Assembly (NCBI GenBank): GCA_002506875.1
Contig: DAYJ01000124.1
Coordinates: 1 to 23,390, forward strand
From: Euryarchaeota archaeon UBA40
GTDB taxonomy: Archaea > Thermoplasmatota > Poseidoniia > Poseidoniales > Thalassarchaeaceae
DNA: 23,390 nt
Direction of reading: 5' to 3'
Shown: positions 16,981-23,390 of the stretch, in pieces
How the letters are laid out: each line of letters begins with the position of its first letter
Numbering within the stretch: position 1 is the first letter of the stretch
The notes under the pieces: generated by a model
Database searches by the model: none
What the model saw: only the letters and a program-made list of their open reading frames with translations
Told to the model about the DNA's origin: nothing
Position numbers and translations under genes: made by a program

Positions 16981-17343
16981 ATGCGTTTCTTGTTCGTATG
17001 TGTGGGGAACTCTTGTAGGAGTCAGATGGCTGAAGGCATCGCACGAAGCCTCGGGCACGAAGCAGCATCTGCAGGCACACATCCAGCAACGGTAGTGAGC
17101 CCTAATGCGGTGTTAGTATGTGCGGAGATAGGTATCGATATCTCTAATCAACAACCGAAATCTGTGGACAATTTTTCCGCTGACGATTGGGATGCGGTCA
17201 TATCGATGGGGTGCGGTGTCTCTTGTCCGGCGATGAAAATCGATGAAGATTGGGAGTTAGGTGACCCATACGGTCAGAGTATTGAGGTGTTCAGAGAGAC
17301 CCGCGATGCCATAAGAGATCGAATCTTTCGCTGCACGTTTTGA
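16981..17343 (+). CDS. arsC: Low-molecular-weight protein tyrosine phosphatase fold, arsenate reductase (ArsC)-like
   Basis: 120 residues from ATG 16981. The N-terminal phosphate loop CVGNSCR (C7-R13) is the Cx5R signature of the LMW-PTP fold. The region ISMGCGVSCP (C78, C82) provides Cys residues positioned like the resolving cysteines of thioredoxin- or mycothiol-coupled ArsC, and LGDPYG gives the general-acid Asp (D95). This combination is that of arsenate reductases, which turn arsenate into arsenite, more than of true tyrosine phosphatases. No arsenite pump or regulator is near, so the function rests on motifs. A longer in-frame start at 16912 exists, but the family begins at the MRFLFVC strand. 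No ribosome-binding site precedes 16981. The gene is divergent from the Mrp-like gene. Confidence 0.85.
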   Translation: MRFLFVCVGNSCRSQMAEGIARSLGHEAASAGTHPATVVSPNAVLVCAEIGIDISNQQPKSVDNFSADDWDAVISMGCGVSCPAMKIDEDWELGDPYGQSIEVFRETRDAIRDRIFRCTF

Positions 17344-17408
17344 CGGTTTTCTTCCTAAACCCAGTTGACCGATGGATAGAAGAATGCAGTCCATTTCGAA
17401 AATATGCC

Positions 17409-17480
17409 GCGAGTGTAGTGTAGTGGTTATCACCCGACGTTGCCAACGTCGGAACCCGGGTTCAAATCCCGGCACTCGCA
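17409..17480 (+). tRNA. tRNA-Gly (anticodon GCC)
   Basis: A 72-base cloverleaf. The acceptor stem GCGAGTG pairs with CACTCGC (17473-17479), with discriminator A17480. The anticodon stem CGACG/CGTCG (17435-17439 with 17447-17451) encloses loop TTGCCAA, anticodon GCC at 17442-17444. The T arm is CCGGG-TTCAAAT-CCCGG. No intron and no encoded CCA. Confidence 0.96.
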
Positions 17481-17517
17481 TTCCCCCTCATTCCAATTGA
17501 TGGTGGAAAAGCAATTT

Positions 17518-20500
17518 TTAGAGTGAATCATCACTGAATTCAGCTCCTCGCAGGCTGACGAAGATGCCGACTCCTCCGATTGCAAGGAGAGCAATCACTG
17601 CAATCATCACGAGGATACCAGTTTGAACTGTCCATCCTCCAATCGCTTCGGAATCAGTTTCAGAGAGAGTAATTGAGAAACTCCGTTCATCGCCAGGTGT
17701 AGGTTCTAGAAAGTTATCGACTCCTCTGATTTCGATATTCATTGTTCCAGTTGGCATTGTGGAACGAGTCATCACTGTGACACTGTAATTCCCATCACCT
17801 GCCACGGAATCCCCATTGGTTCCGTCATCAACGAGTCGAGTCCAATCATCTCCTTCTCCAATTGCTGCTAAGGTGCCAAGGCGTGCTTGGACGGCTGAAA
17901 TCCCATCGGGGTCGGTGACGCGGATTGAGATGGTATGTTCAATCGATTCTTCACCGATATCGGGGACAAGTAATACTTGCACAGTCTCGGTACCTCGAAG
18001 GATAGCGAGGTCAGAGAGGACTGGCCCTTCATTCAGAATAGTGAACTGAGGTGCTGCCTCAATATTGCCAGTAGATCCAGTGATGAAGTCAGTGACTCTT
18101 ATCGCTCCCTCATTATCAACGAGAGTAAATGTAAATCGGTTGAGTCCTGGGGACATCCCGGGTGGAACTACGATGGAACCCGACCACCTCCCATCGGTTC
18201 CTTGAGCTAGATTGTTCACACCTCCTCCTGTGCTTTGCAAATCAATGGATGCAGATGTAATGCCATGGAGGTCCTCGGCCTCGATGGCGACTCCTATTGT
18301 GTCACCTCTTCGTACCACTTGTGGTTCATAGTCGACGTTTTTCAGACGTGGAGCTAGATTGTCAATAGTGACAGTGTCTTTGTCGGTGGTTATCGACCAT
18401 CCATCTGAGATAGTCACGTTCAATTCGAATTCGCCATGCTCTACTCCAAGATGTTGGATGTGCGCAGTCCAGATATCGTCATGAACAGTATCGTCACCGT
18501 CTGATCCGACATCATTCAATTCCACGGTTCCGAGGCCAATCGAGGATAAATCGACTAGGACCGATTTGACATTCCAATCAGGATCAGACACAACGACCTC
18601 GATGTGAGCCTCTCCCCCTTCACTGCTCAGGCTACCTTCTTGGAAGCGGATCTCTTCCAGAGTAGGCGGAGTGTTCTCTGCTTCAGTTACTATGGATGGC
18701 GCAAGAATACGTTCGAGAGCTTGGGTCTCAGTGAATGTAAGATTTCCATCCTCGAGTTCAATATCAACTTGCCTTGTAACATCGGCGATGAGGCCAGCGA
18801 GTATTCCTTCGTTGATGATACTTCCAGTGGCATGCCCTCCTTCTTCGAAGGTACCATTCCAGGTCGTCACTGGAAGCGTATGTCCATCGAGATTCACGGT
18901 CGATACCGCCATTGCCTCCACATGCAGTACTAAGGTGTCGCCTGCATCAAGTGTCAATATGTCCCCTGGTATTAGCGTCGTAGGCGCGTATCCAAGTTCC
19001 CTACTAATGTTCACACTTCCTAGAATGGAGTCATTGGAAGGTTTGGGTAGATCTTGAGGTATTGGACTACGTTCAGGGTATTCATCGTTGACTTGCCCAC
19101 CGTCCTCGACATACCGGTATCGCACAGTACGATTTTTCCAGTGTTCCTCCGGAACTTGATAATCGAAGGTGAGATTATGCTCTGCCTCGATATCTAGATT
19201 TGACCCGATGCCCGTCACTTGGGTTATGTTCAACCATGTTTCACTACGAATTACGTTCACATCGAAGGTTTCACCGGTTGCGTTTTGTTGAGGGCCTTGT
19301 TCTTCAATTTCGATAATCAATCCAATACGTCCATCGATATCTCCGCTGATATCCCCGTCCATGTGGATCGTGTTTACAGTCGTCAAACCGTTTTGAGATT
19401 CAAGCCAGAAAACAGGCACTGTTCCGTTTACGACAATTGTTGCTCCATCCTCGGATTCCGCGAAGTCGAAACTACCGTCTCCTTTGATTCTGGACAATTG
19501 TTCGACTTGTTCACCATCCTCCCATCGCTCGACAAGGATAAATTCGTCAAGATCGATTTGGAATCTATCGTTGCCATCGATAAGGAGCATTTCTGCGAAG
19601 GCTTCGAGTCGATAGGTTGAGTCGATAACTTGCCCATCTACGGTTTCAAGTTCAAAGAGGAATACCGCTACCTCTCCAGTGATATTGATTGATTCATCGT
19701 CATTGGTCCCATTTGAGCTTAAATCTCCACTACCCTCAATCCGAACGGTTTCTGATGGTATTCCGTTTGCAATTGTTCGTACTATGTATGAGTCCCTCAC
19801 GTCGATATGTGCAACGGTATTTGCTCCGGCATCATCAACGATAACGAATGTCGTTGAGCCGTTACCATACATCTCAAAGGTCTGCTCGTCGAGCAAAGTA
19901 TCAGTCATTGTCTCATTCAACCAGACGCGGCTGAGCTCGAGTTCCGTTTCGGTTCGTGTTTCACCATCATCGGTGATGATTGTGACATTCCCTGAACCGA
20001 GTTCATTAGATGTCAGCAAGTTTCCGTCACGTTGTTGCCATCCTTGTCCGATGAAATCAAGATAATATTCTTCGCCGGATTCCCCACTTTGATCAAGGCT
20101 CCAAGATGTCGCTCGAGTGATTTCGTGATCCGCTGTCGGCTGATTCCAGTAGGTGAATTCTACAGTCCTCGAGCACAATGTCGTTCGCTGCTCAAGTGGA
20201 GTCAGATTTGATTCGGCTCCAATCACTTCGATTACGATTGTCTCGGATAGGTTAACTTCGGTGGGTAGCACGATACGATGTTCACTCAGGTTCAGGTCAA
20301 TCGTAGAGTTATCATGGTGCAAAACTGTCGTTGAATTTTCGTGGGACCATTCAATTTCAGCCCATTGAAGATTGAGGGAGGTGGAATCATCGAACACAAC
20401 TCTGTAGGCATGTTGGAAGGATGTACCATTACTCCAATCGACAAACACTGTGCAGGGATCTTCAGTACTCGCTTCCTCAGCGGCGAGTAGTGTTTGTGGT

Positions 20501-20553
20501 GAGAGTCCCATCGCTAGGATTCCGACCATGAGAAGCGCAATGCTTCGTCGCAT
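17518..20553 (-). CDS. Secreted, C-terminally membrane-anchored Ig-like repeat protein (1011 aa)
   Basis: Not a named family. The start at 20553 is chosen because MRRSIALLMVGILAMGLSPQ begins a clear signal peptide ending at about residue 25 (LLAAEEAS); the longer frame to 20751 adds 66 residues with no sensible N-terminus and overlaps the next gene. The first 600 or so residues are beta-rich with many N-x-S/T sites. From about 620 to 960 there are three Ig-like units that share a loop of the form D-D-G-x-x-G-D-x-x-x-(G/D)-D-G-x-(Y/W), for example DVGSDGDDTVHDDIW and DDGTNGDSVAGDGNY, known from 'choice-of-anchor' type bacterial surface proteins. One membrane helix (GILVMIAVIALLAIGGVGIF) lies just before a short tail. 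No catalytic motif was seen. Overall architecture parallels the giant 8813-15178 protein. Role: surface binding or structural, inferred. Confidence 0.8.
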   Translation of the reverse strand: MRRSIALLMVGILAMGLSPQTLLAAEEASTEDPCTVFVDWSNGTSFQHAYRVVFDDSTSLNLQWAEIEWSHENSTTVLHHDNSTIDLNLSEHRIVLPTEVNLSETIVIEVIGAESNLTPLEQRTTLCSRTVEFTYWNQPTADHEITRATSWSLDQSGESGEEYYLDFIGQGWQQRDGNLLTSNELGSGNVTIITDDGETRTETELELSRVWLNETMTDTLLDEQTFEMYGNGSTTFVIVDDAGANTVAHIDVRDSYIVRTIANGIPSETVRIEGSGDLSSNGTNDDESINITGEVAVFLFELETVDGQVIDSTYRLEAFAEMLLIDGNDRFQIDLDEFILVERWEDGEQVEQLSRIKGDGSFDFAESEDGATIVVNGTVPVFWLESQNGLTTVNTIHMDGDISGDIDGRIGLIIEIEEQGPQQNATGETFDVNVIRSETWLNITQVTGIGSNLDIEAEHNLTFDYQVPEEHWKNRTVRYRYVEDGGQVNDEYPERSPIPQDLPKPSNDSILGSVNISRELGYAPTTLIPGDILTLDAGDTLVLHVEAMAVSTVNLDGHTLPVTTWNGTFEEGGHATGSIINEGILAGLIADVTRQVDIELEDGNLTFTETQALERILAPSIVTEAENTPPTLEEIRFQEGSLSSEGGEAHIEVVVSDPDWNVKSVLVDLSSIGLGTVELNDVGSDGDDTVHDDIWTAHIQHLGVEHGEFELNVTISDGWSITTDKDTVTIDNLAPRLKNVDYEPQVVRRGDTIGVAIEAEDLHGITSASIDLQSTGGGVNNLAQGTDGRWSGSIVVPPGMSPGLNRFTFTLVDNEGAIRVTDFITGSTGNIEAAPQFTILNEGPVLSDLAILRGTETVQVLLVPDIGEESIEHTISIRVTDPDGISAVQARLGTLAAIGEGDDWTRLVDDGTNGDSVAGDGNYSVTVMTRSTMPTGTMNIEIRGVDNFLEPTPGDERSFSITLSETDSEAIGGWTVQTGILVMIAVIALLAIGGVGIFVSLRGAEFSDDSL

Positions 20554-20626
20554 GTTTTGTTTTGTTCTCTGGTCCGTATTCAAACCATTGGGGACGTTTC
20601 TCCAGTCAAAGGAGATGTGGGGCCGA

Positions 20627-21025
20627 TTAGAAGAGTGGCTCGTTGTCATCATGTTCGAATCCAGCTTGCTCTCTCCAGATGTCAGTTGGCACCTCATCAT
20701 AGAGGCCGGCGTATGGGTCGACCTCTTCCTCGACTGCAGTGCGATGAGCAATCTCGCTCACTCGCTTTGGCTTGAATTTCCAATAATGGATTCGCCATTC
20801 TCTGCCGTCCCACAGCGTGGTCTCTTCGGATTCAGTAGTGAGAAGTTCGTAGTCCTGAAGTTGATAAAACAAGTTACGATCAGTCGGTTCCAATGCATTG
20901 TCGATGATGCGATTTGAGAATCCAAAGAAACCAAGCGCGTGTTCAGCAATGCTCTCTGCAACATTCTCTTCCATGCCTTCGTCAACGCGACTTCGGATTG
21001 CATCTGTAAGCGTCTTCAATGTCAT
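20627..21025 (-). CDS. Small uncharacterised protein (DUF6015-like)
   Basis: 132 residues, no signal peptide or membrane helix. A helical N-terminus (TLTDAIRSRVDEGMEENVAE) leads to HALGFFGFSNRIIDNALEPT, then DRNLFYQLQDYELLTTESEE, then LWDGREWRIHYWKFKPKRV, which has the look of a winged-helix hairpin. From memory this pattern occurs in short proteins of Thermoplasmata and Marine Group II annotated as DUF6015; that name is not certain. It may be a DNA-binding regulator, a guess from the winged-helix look only. The gene stops 73 bases upstream of the start of the secreted protein on the same strand, and is divergent from speB with 138 bases between. Confidence 0.75.
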   Translation of the reverse strand: MTLKTLTDAIRSRVDEGMEENVAESIAEHALGFFGFSNRIIDNALEPTDRNLFYQLQDYELLTTESEETTLWDGREWRIHYWKFKPKRVSEIAHRTAVEEEVDPYAGLYDEVPTDIWREQAGFEHDDNEPLF

Positions 21026-21163
21026 TCCACCGATTTCAATCCCTCCGCAGCACTGTATTATTGGAGGCCGCCCTATTTAACGAATCACTTGATTTAGCCC
21101 TTTGAATCTGAAATAGGCCGACTTGAACGCCATGTTCTTCCCTGAGCGCTCGCCCCTCGGGCC

Positions 21164-22084
21164 ATGGTGGAACGACCGACGTTCCTCGGCCTCGATGAGG
21201 TTCATACTAACCCAGATGTTGTGATTATACCCATTCCGTATGAGCTTACAACATCCTATGGCCAAGGGACTTCTGATGGGCCGATGGCAGCCATAGAGGC
21301 CTCAGCGCAGGTCGAGGTTTTTGATCCACGTCTCTCTCAAGACCTTCCTGCAGGCGCACGTTTCCAGACATTGATACCTTGGTCCTCTGAGGCTGGTACG
21401 CTTACGGAACAAATCACAGAAATTGAGGGCCACCTTCGTCCATGGTTGACTAATGATGACGTTTTTCCATTGATTCTTGGAGGTGAACATGGCCTACTTC
21501 CGGTGCAGATGAGGGCGATTAACTCACATCCTGCCTTGGCAGGCGACATTTCCAATTTGACAATCGTTCAATTTGATGCTCATGCAGATCTCAGAGACAA
21601 TCTCGATGGTGAAGTGTGGAGTCATGCTTGTGCAGCGCGCAGAGCCTTAGATGAAGGCGTTGGCAAAATTATCCAGATTGGGGTTCGCGCTTGGTCACGT
21701 GAGGAGGCGACTCTATCAGATTCAGATTTTCGAATCGAGACACATCTAGCATCTAACCTTCTTTCTGTGTCTTCAGATGGGTCAAACTGGTCTAATCTTC
21801 TAGCATCCCTACGCTCTATTCACGGCCCTGTTTGGATTACAGTTGATATCGATGCGTTAGATGGCTCTCTTGTTCCTTCGACAGGTACTCCTGTACCTGG
21901 AGGGTTAACATGGTGGCATTTAGAGGAGGCCATGGCTGCGATTTTTGAGGCGGATAATGCCAATGTGATCGGTGCCGATGTGGTCGAGATAGTCCCCGAT
22001 TCAACCGGTATTCTGACCCCATTTACGGCTGCTCTCATCGCGACCCGCCTAGTAGGGGGCCATCTTTCGACACGGATTCGATGA
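21164..22084 (+). CDS. speB: Agmatinase / ureohydrolase family (SpeB-like)
   Basis: Ureohydrolases cleave agmatine to putrescine and urea using two Mn ions. 306 residues, normal length. Metal ligands are present: GGEHG (H109), FDAHADLRD (D138, H140, D142), and ITVDIDALDG (D228, D230). The substrate-loop SHA segment at 153-155 stands where agmatinases have SHG. DVVEIVPDSTGILTPFTAAL closes the family pattern. Two positions deviate: the usual DID-x-x-DP is DIDALDG, and the usual PGTGTP is PSTGTP. The start codon ATG 21164 lacks a good ribosome-binding site. The next gene, speD, begins nine bases after the stop. With SpeD and a DHS-family gene downstream, a role in polyamine or hypusine synthesis is likely; agmatinase, formiminoglutamase and guanidinobutyrase are alternatives within the fold. 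Confidence 0.85.
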   Translation: MVERPTFLGLDEVHTNPDVVIIPIPYELTTSYGQGTSDGPMAAIEASAQVEVFDPRLSQDLPAGARFQTLIPWSSEAGTLTEQITEIEGHLRPWLTNDDVFPLILGGEHGLLPVQMRAINSHPALAGDISNLTIVQFDAHADLRDNLDGEVWSHACAARRALDEGVGKIIQIGVRAWSREEATLSDSDFRIETHLASNLLSVSSDGSNWSNLLASLRSIHGPVWITVDIDALDGSLVPSTGTPVPGGLTWWHLEEAMAAIFEADNANVIGADVVEIVPDSTGILTPFTAALIATRLVGGHLSTRIR

Positions 22085-22093
22085 AATACGAGA

Positions 22094-22531
22094 ATGAAAT
22101 CGATGAGACCCATGTCGAGTACATCGGATGGCACGGGTCTGATTCCCCGTGGCTTCCATGTTCACCTCGATTGTGTGGGTTACATACCTCCTGCTAAAGA
22201 CGACCATAGTTGGATTCTCGAACTAATGCGTGAAGCTGTGCGAAATAGTCATGCTCGTGAAGTTCACGCTCACGTAGTTCCGTTTGATGGCTCTGTCAGC
22301 CCCCCAGGGTTTGCAGCAGTCGTCCTAATCGATGAGAGCCATGTCACAGCCCACTGCTATTCAGATCGTGGTTTGTTGGCAATTGATGCCTTCACTTGTG
22401 GTATGACGGAGCCGGAGGTAATCATCGATCATCTCCTGCAATCCATTACCAAGGAGATTCCAACTCTCCAGGTTGTGAATCGTAACCGTACTGCACGCTT
22501 TCTTCACGATCATATCATCGAATCTCCCTGA
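22094..22531 (+). CDS. speD: S-adenosylmethionine decarboxylase-family proenzyme (SpeD, class 1b)
   Basis: Pyruvoyl-dependent decarboxylase made as a proenzyme that cuts itself between Glu and Ser. 145 residues. The cleavage site is DESHVTAHCYSDRGLLAIDA, with E81-S82; H87 and C102 (in DAFTCGMTEPE) occupy the processing and catalytic positions five and twenty residues after the serine, as in Thermotoga SpeD. The N-terminal RGFHVHLDCVGY corresponds to the family's first strand. The product decarboxylated SAM would donate aminopropyl groups for spermidine, but no spermidine synthase (speE) is in the window. Some SpeD homologues have become arginine or ornithine decarboxylases, which the sequence alone cannot rule out; arginine decarboxylation would feed the neighbouring agmatinase. 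ATGs at 22103 and 22112 are alternative starts. The gene lies nine bases after speB and nine before the DHS gene: a tight operon. Confidence 0.9.
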   Translation: MKSMRPMSSTSDGTGLIPRGFHVHLDCVGYIPPAKDDHSWILELMREAVRNSHAREVHAHVVPFDGSVSPPGFAAVVLIDESHVTAHCYSDRGLLAIDAFTCGMTEPEVIIDHLLQSITKEIPTLQVVNRNRTARFLHDHIIESP

Positions 22532-22540
22532 GGCGTATAC

Positions 22541-23390
22541 ATGGATATCCACTCATTCATGGAGTCACATTACCGCCACTTCAACGCAGGTGAACTCACA
22601 CGCTGTACTAATTCTCTAATCGAGTTCTTGAATACGGATGGCCAGCTTGTGCTCGCTCTTGCTGGAGCACTGTCTACCGCTCAGATTGGTCATTCTCTTG
22701 CACCCTCTATACGGGAAGGGAAAATCCATGCTATTTCCTGTACAGGTGCTAATCTTGAGGAGGATCTTTTCCTTCTTATCGCGGGGGATGATTACGAGAC
22801 TGTAGAGGATTGGCGAGGTCAGAGTTTGGAGGAGGATCAACAACTCTTCGAGCGTGGGATGAACCGTGTGACTGATGTCTGTATTCCGGAGGAGGAGGCG
22901 ATTCGCCGTGTGGAATCAATGATGCTTGAGGTTTGGAAGGAAGCACCAAGATTACCACACGAGCATATCTACGCATTGTTAGATCGTATAGACCCCGGAC
23001 CTCGTGCTAAATCCTCTTGGCTTATTGCAGCGAAGGAGATGGGGATCCCTATTCTAGTCCCTGGTTGGGAGGATTCTACCTTAGGCAACTTATTTGCTGC
23101 AGCTTGTATTCGTGGCGATTTAACTGCAGATATGATGCGTACAGGTATCGATTACATGGTTGGTTTCGCGGATTGGTACCGTTCCCAGAATTCACCAGTT
23201 GGCTTCTTACAAGTAGGAGGAGGGATTGCTGGAGATTTTCCGATATGCGTCGTTCCGATGTTGAATCAGGATTTAGGTGCAAAAGTGCCACTATGGTCAT
23301 GGTACGGTCAAATTTCAGAATCATCCACATCATACGGGGGTTATTCTGGTGCACCGCCAAACGAGAAAATCACTTGGGGTAAAATCGGAG
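22541..23390 (+). CDS. dys: Deoxyhypusine synthase-family protein (bacterial DHS-like type), 3' end outside window
   Basis: Open from ATG 22541 to the window edge, 283 codons. It matches DHS-like proteins throughout: ALAGALSTAQIGHSLAP, HAISCTGANLEEDLF, NRVTDVCIPEEEAIRR, PHEHIYALL, VPGWEDSTLGN, QVGGGIAGDFPICVVPMLNQ, and SYGGYSGAPPNEKITWGKIG. The lysine of WGK (residue 281) is the equivalent of the covalent catalytic Lys of human DHS (Lys329). DHS transfers the butylamine group of spermidine to the lysine of aIF5A. The CTGANLEED, CIPEEEA and NEKITWGK forms are those of the DHS-like group widespread in bacteria, some of which are thought to make homospermidine from putrescine, not hypusine. The window ends before the C-terminus. 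It follows speD by nine bases in one operon. Confidence 0.93.
   Translation, partial: MDIHSFMESHYRHFNAGELTRCTNSLIEFLNTDGQLVLALAGALSTAQIGHSLAPSIREGKIHAISCTGANLEEDLFLLIAGDDYETVEDWRGQSLEEDQQLFERGMNRVTDVCIPEEEAIRRVESMMLEVWKEAPRLPHEHIYALLDRIDPGPRAKSSWLIAAKEMGIPILVPGWEDSTLGNLFAAACIRGDLTADMMRTGIDYMVGFADWYRSQNSPVGFLQVGGGIAGDFPICVVPMLNQDLGAKVPLWSWYGQISESSTSYGGYSGAPPNEKITWGKIG

Noticed and set aside
20554..20751. N-terminal extension of the 1011-residue secreted protein by 66 residues
   Set aside because: The extension overlaps the preceding gene and lies in front of a clear signal peptide that must be N-terminal to work.

Overview
The window looks like a chromosomal segment of a euryarchaeon, most probably Marine Group II (Poseidoniales) or a close Thermoplasmatota relative. 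The archaeal signs are ribosomal protein S8e, SRP19, an EF-1A (tuf)-rpsJ pair, a family B DNA polymerase with a C-terminal PCNA-binding motif, a probable GINS51 subunit, and tRNA genes without an encoded CCA. The lineage is an inference from the gene set, the very large secreted proteins and the lipobox-bearing PKD protein; no 16S rRNA is present. Coding density is very high: no stretch above 300 bases lacks a gene, and most gaps are under 140 bases.

Layout. 1-126 is the 3' end of a fumarylacetoacetate-hydrolase-family gene. 199-1082 holds S8e and SRP19 (+). 1084-2097 is a branched-chain aminotransferase (-), meeting SRP19 tail to tail with one base between them. 2223-4844 is DNA polymerase B (+), followed by a PKD lipoprotein (4898-6112, +). 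EF-1A (6224-7531) and S10 (7568-7897) form the translation pair. They converge on a GINS51-like replication gene (7904-8713, -). 8813-15178 encodes a 2121-residue secreted, membrane-anchored protein. Then come tRNA-Leu(CAA), a SlyD-like FKBP (-), an unusual cysteine-free Mrp/Nbp35-type ATPase (-), an ArsC-like LMW phosphatase (+) and tRNA-Gly(GCC). A second large secreted, membrane-anchored protein (17518-20553, -) and a small conserved-looking unknown (20627-21025, -) follow. The window closes with a + strand polyamine cluster: agmatinase (21164-22084), S-adenosylmethionine-decarboxylase-family SpeD (22094-22531) and a deoxyhypusine-synthase-family gene running off the end (22541-23390).

How the genes work together. 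S8e, SRP19, EF-1A, S10 and two tRNAs serve translation and protein targeting. PolB and the GINS-like protein belong to the replisome. The three secreted proteins are probably cell-surface or substrate-binding proteins. Agmatinase, SpeD and the DHS-family enzyme form a plausible pathway from agmatine to putrescine and on to spermidine, homospermidine or hypusine precursors.

The most unusual items are the Mrp/Nbp35 ATPase, whose Fe-S-binding CxxC segment is replaced by an inserted beta-domain-like stretch, and the tight speB-speD-dys cluster, whose DHS is of the bacterial DHS-like type.
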